Source of the DNA: JAGLQA01 sp023135565
GTDB lineage: Bacteria; Acidobacteriota; Aminicenantia; UBA2199
DNA length: 7,801 nt
Direction: 5' to 3'
Assembly: GCA_030639305.1 (NCBI GenBank)
Contig: DAOWCY010000278.1
Location: 1 to 7,801, forward strand
Below are positions 5,333 through 7,801 of the stretch, piece by piece. A program made the translations under genes and the position numbers. Under the pieces are notes generated by a model. That model searched no databases, had not been told where the DNA came from, and saw nothing but the letters and a program-made list of their open reading frames with translations. The first letter of the stretch is position 1; each line of letters opens with the position of its first letter.

Positions 5333-6598
5333 ATGAAAAAACGCAGTTTTACGATTCAATTGATTATGATTATTTTGTTGGCGCTGCCGGTATGGGGCGG
5401 TATCACCCTGGAACCCAACGGCGCGATTACCCCCGGCACAACGTTGACCATTCGTATTACCCTGCCGCCGGGGGCAAGAAGCGCTGAACTACAAATCGTA
5501 AAGGATGAGAACGGCAGCGGCAAAGTGGAGGAACACGAACCCTGCTGGCTGGAATGGACGCCTATCAGGGACAACGAAAAAATAGGTGATTTTAAAGACC
5601 ACTGCGCCAAAAAGCGGCAGATCGAGATTCACCTGCTGTTGAAGGATAATGTCCCGGCGGGGAAATATGTGGTTCGTTACCGGGTAAAGCCTCGTGGTTT
5701 AGCGCCGGGCGCGGTGCTGGAGATAACAGGACCCGGCAGCGGTATTTTTTCTTTTTTCGGAAAAACTCTTAAGGCGATCATAGATGGTGAAGCTCCCACC
5801 CGGGACCAGGTAAGGGAGTATTTAGAGAGGGGGCGGATAGACCGGGCGAATCTTTTCCTGATGAATGGCAATACTTTCGAGATCATCTCCTCTCTCACGG
5901 ACAGTGGCGATTGTTTTAGTCCCTGCTGGTCTCCTGGCTGCAGGAAGATCGTTTATGTGCGCCGGGTGAAAGACGGCGACCAACTGTGGCTGCTGACCTT
6001 AGAGAAAGACAAAGTTAGCGAAAAAATCCAACTGCCGGTAAAGGTCAGCGGCGAGGTTTCGCAGTTGTTGTGGTCGCCCGATGGTAAAAAAATCCTTTTC
6101 CGGGCGAAGAACACCCTGCGGGTAGTGAAAGTGGGCAAAAAGAAGGCTGCGGGGAAGGTTGAAGAGATTTTGAAAGACGAAAGCCTGATTAGCGTCCTAA
6201 CCTGGACGAAAGACAGTCGTGCTATTATTTTTACTAAAACACCGGCCCTGGAAACGGCGATGCTGGGCCCGGCAGGCAAGCTCCAGGCCTTATCCGCTTT
6301 GGAACCCACCATAGAAAACCGCCGCATAGTAGAGATTTGGCAAGTAGACGCCGGGACGAAGCAGCGGCAGCGGATTACTTATTTTGCTTCTTACCGCTGG
6401 CTGCCCTATCTTTCCCCGGACGGTACGAAATTATTATTTTCCATCGAGAAAGGAATAGGCAGCGAGATCTGGCTGCGCCGGGGAGACCATTTTACAGAAG
6501 CGGTGCAGGTAACTTACGGCGGGTATCTGGCGGACCCGGTCTATTCGCCCGACGGCAGTCGCATCGTATTTGTATCCAACCGGAAGATAGGCGAATAA
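5333..6598 (+). CDS. Exported protein with Ig-like N-terminal region and TolB-like PD40 beta-propeller repeats
   Basis: A 421-residue protein. Residues 1-23 are a signal peptide (KKR, then a hydrophobic core, then PVWGG). Residues 24-135 are beta-rich with PGTTLTIRITLPPG and AGKYVVRYRV, like an Ig-like or transport-type beta sandwich; C71 and C91 could form a disulfide. From about 190 come PD40/WD40-like strands of the TolB type: SPCWSPGCRKIVYV (196-209), LLWSPDGKKILF (245-256), LTWTKDSRAIIF (289-300), LPYLSPDGTKLLFS (357-370) and PVYSPDGSRIVFVSNR (402-417). Five blades are visible, one fewer than the six of TolB, and the protein ends right after the fifth blade motif without the usual trailing strands. 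Such propellers are non-enzymatic binding platforms. It lies between a membrane protein and a secreted TPR protein, so a binding role in an envelope complex is inferred. Confidence 0.8.
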   Translation: MKKRSFTIQLIMIILLALPVWGGITLEPNGAITPGTTLTIRITLPPGARSAELQIVKDENGSGKVEEHEPCWLEWTPIRDNEKIGDFKDHCAKKRQIEIHLLLKDNVPAGKYVVRYRVKPRGLAPGAVLEITGPGSGIFSFFGKTLKAIIDGEAPTRDQVREYLERGRIDRANLFLMNGNTFEIISSLTDSGDCFSPCWSPGCRKIVYVRRVKDGDQLWLLTLEKDKVSEKIQLPVKVSGEVSQLLWSPDGKKILFRAKNTLRVVKVGKKKAAGKVEEILKDESLISVLTWTKDSRAIIFTKTPALETAMLGPAGKLQALSALEPTIENRRIVEIWQVDAGTKQRQRITYFASYRWLPYLSPDGTKLLFSIEKGIGSEIWLRRGDHFTEAVQVTYGGYLADPVYSPDGSRIVFVSNRKIGE

Positions 6599-6603
6599 GG
6601 AGG
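6598..6603 (+). promoter_or_regulatory. AGGAGG ribosome-binding site that fixes a GTG start
   Basis: AGGAGG overlaps the last base of the preceding stop codon and is 5 nt before GTG at 6609. It decides the start of the third gene, because the next in-frame residues already form the signal peptide and no ATG start is available near it. Confidence 0.75.
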
Positions 6604-6608
6604 CGGCA

Positions 6609-7801
6609 GTGAAAGCAAAAAAATATAATTTATTTATCGTTATTATCCTGGGTTTGCTTTTTATTTTCTGTTCCCGGCCCGGTTTTTCTCAAGAAGATGT
6701 GGAAAACGCATCAAAAAAGGAATCCCCGGTGCAGGCGGAATCTATAAAGAAACTTTTCGAACTTATATTAAAAGCTTGGCGGGACGATGACGCACAATAC
6801 CTGGAAAAAATCGAAAAAGCCAACGGCGGATTGATAAAAGAGAACAAACTCGAAACCATTCAAACCTGCGGTTCCCTGCTCTATATTGCTGTAGAATCCG
6901 AATTAAAGGGGCAAAAAGAGAGGGGAGAGTTTATTTTAGCGGCTGCCATAGTGCCGGCAAAAATGTACCGGGACGCTGTGGGGAGCAATTATCTTATGGA
7001 TAAGTGTGCCCTTTTCGGCAAGTGGCAGAAAGAAGAAAAAGAAAAGTACCTGGAAGCGAAAAAGCTGTACGACCAGGGTGAAGAACTGCGAAAAAGTTAT
7101 AAATATAAAGAAGCTGTCGTTTGTTACGATAAGGGACGAATGTTTTACCGGGAGATCGGTTATCGGGAAGGTGAGGCCAATTGCCTTCACAGACTGGGGG
7201 AAGTGCGTCGTATGCTGGATGATCTTAAAAGCGCCGGGCAGCACTACCGGGAATGTCTAAACATATTCCGGGACATACAGGATCGCGCAGGAGAGGTAAA
7301 CACACTGCAGAGCCTGGGGGAAATGCACAAAAATTTATCCGAGCATGAAAAAGCCCGCGAATATTATGAGCAGGGATTGGAAATTTCCCGCTATCTAAAT
7401 GCCCCGCTGGGCGAGGCAAACACGCTTCAAAGCCTGGGGCATATGCACTGGATGTTAGACGAGAATGAAAAAGCAAGGCTGCGATATGAGCAGGCAATCA
7501 CCATCTATCGGGATATAAAGGATCGCCTGGGCGAGGCAAACACGCTGCTGCGCCTGGGGGAGGTGCACCGGGCACTATCGGAGTATGAAAAAGCACGCCG
7601 GCGATATGAGCAGGCAATCACCATCTATCGGGATATAAAGGATCGCCTGGGCGAGGCAAACACGCTTCAAAGCCTGGGGGAGGTGCACCGGATGTTAGAC
7701 GAAAATGAAAAAGCAAGGCTGCGATATGAGCAGGCAATCACCATCTTTAGGGATATAAAGGCTCGCCTGGGCGAGGCAAACACGCTTCAAAGCCTGGGGC
7801 A
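6609..7801 (+). CDS. Exported tetratricopeptide-repeat protein, C-terminus beyond the window
   Basis: An open frame from GTG runs 397 codons to the window edge without a stop. Residues 1-27 (KAKKYNLFIVIILGLLFIF, then CSRPGFS) form a signal peptide, with cleavage likely before QEDV. C21 is not in a good lipobox, so a lipoprotein is unlikely. Residues 28-150 are helical and unrecognised. From about 150 TPR helices begin, and from 188 they become regular 40-residue units of the form GEANTLQSLGEVHRMLDENE followed by KARLRYEQAITIYRDIKDRL. This is the TPR_12-like type often found ahead of a CHAT protease or other effector domain. The gene starts 10 nt after the propeller gene, so it is co-transcribed. 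TPRs bind partners; any catalytic domain would be downstream and is not visible here. Confidence 0.85.
   Translation, partial: MKAKKYNLFIVIILGLLFIFCSRPGFSQEDVENASKKESPVQAESIKKLFELILKAWRDDDAQYLEKIEKANGGLIKENKLETIQTCGSLLYIAVESELKGQKERGEFILAAAIVPAKMYRDAVGSNYLMDKCALFGKWQKEEKEKYLEAKKLYDQGEELRKSYKYKEAVVCYDKGRMFYREIGYREGEANCLHRLGEVRRMLDDLKSAGQHYRECLNIFRDIQDRAGEVNTLQSLGEMHKNLSEHEKAREYYEQGLEISRYLNAPLGEANTLQSLGHMHWMLDENEKARLRYEQAITIYRDIKDRLGEANTLLRLGEVHRALSEYEKARRRYEQAITIYRDIKDRLGEANTLQSLGEVHRMLDENEKARLRYEQAITIFRDIKARLGEANTLQSLG
7171..7801 (+). repeat. 120-bp tandem repeat encoding 40-residue TPR units
   Basis: Units start at 7171, 7291, 7411, 7531, 7651 and 7771 with an exact 120-bp period; the last is cut by the window edge. 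Early units are diverged, later ones nearly identical. By hand count the 7411 and 7651 units differ at 8 of 120 positions, while the 7531 unit differs from each at about 19. A 60-bp block from 7471 is unchanged in the next copy. Confidence 0.9.

Noticed and set aside
6609..6671. Lipoprotein signal at Cys21 of the TPR protein
   Set aside because: The residues before the Cys are F-I-F, which do not fit a lipobox; a plain signal peptide cut after GFS is more likely.
7171..7801. CRISPR array or other noncoding repeat
   Set aside because: The 120-bp period keeps frame, is diverged in a codon-aware way and encodes clear TPR helices with no spacers.

Overview
This window looks like bacterial accessory DNA. 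Ribosome-binding sites are of the AGGAGG type, sigma-70-like promoters are readable, and two genes encode exported proteins. The gene mix (orphan VapB-type antitoxins, two ATPase-nuclease fusion proteins, a secreted tetratricopeptide-repeat protein) is typical of large-genome uncultivated bacteria rich in such accessory families. I would guess an Acidobacteriota/Aminicenantes-like or similar lineage, but nothing in the window fixes the taxon.

Region 1 (1-840) is a graveyard of mobile and toxin-antitoxin genes. It starts with a decayed fragment that may be a transposase C-terminus. Next come two reverse-strand antitoxin-like genes of 70 codons each, each with a good promoter and Shine-Dalgarno site but no intact toxin downstream. 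The second antitoxin still overlaps the first 13 codons of a PIN-domain (VapC) toxin, which then stops. Two copies of GGGGACAGGC lie where the rest of the toxin should be.

Region 2 (840-1155) is a GC-rich segment without a convincing gene. It has several short inverted repeats and long open stretches on both strands, and may be a dispersed repeat or structured element.

Region 3 (1156-4002) holds two convergent ATPase genes whose stops are 37 bp apart. One is an AAA_14/DUF4143 protein (about 404-407 aa). The other is an AAA-like ATPase with a C-terminal PD-(D/E)XK domain (510 aa). Both have a P-loop at the N-terminus and a restriction-endonuclease-like core at the C-terminus. Neither has a good ribosome-binding site, and each has a promoter-like element spaced so that transcription would begin at the ATG, so both may be leaderless. 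An 11-bp perfect inverted repeat covers the proposed -10 of the first gene.

Region 4 (4003-4281) is intergenic. It contains four degenerate units with exact 21-bp spacing upstream of a TATAAT box, and they look like an operator array. The same units also read as a seven-residue VHxN peptide repeat.

Region 5 (4282-end) is a tight three-gene operon: a multi-pass membrane protein of unknown family, a secreted protein with an Ig-like N-terminal part and TolB-like PD40 propeller motifs, and a secreted protein with 40-residue TPR units that runs off the window. The gaps are 16 and 10 nt. Together they suggest a cell-envelope assembly: a membrane anchor plus two exported interaction proteins. The missing C-terminus of the third protein probably holds the clue to function. 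The TPR units show internal duplication with an alternating 240-bp pattern.
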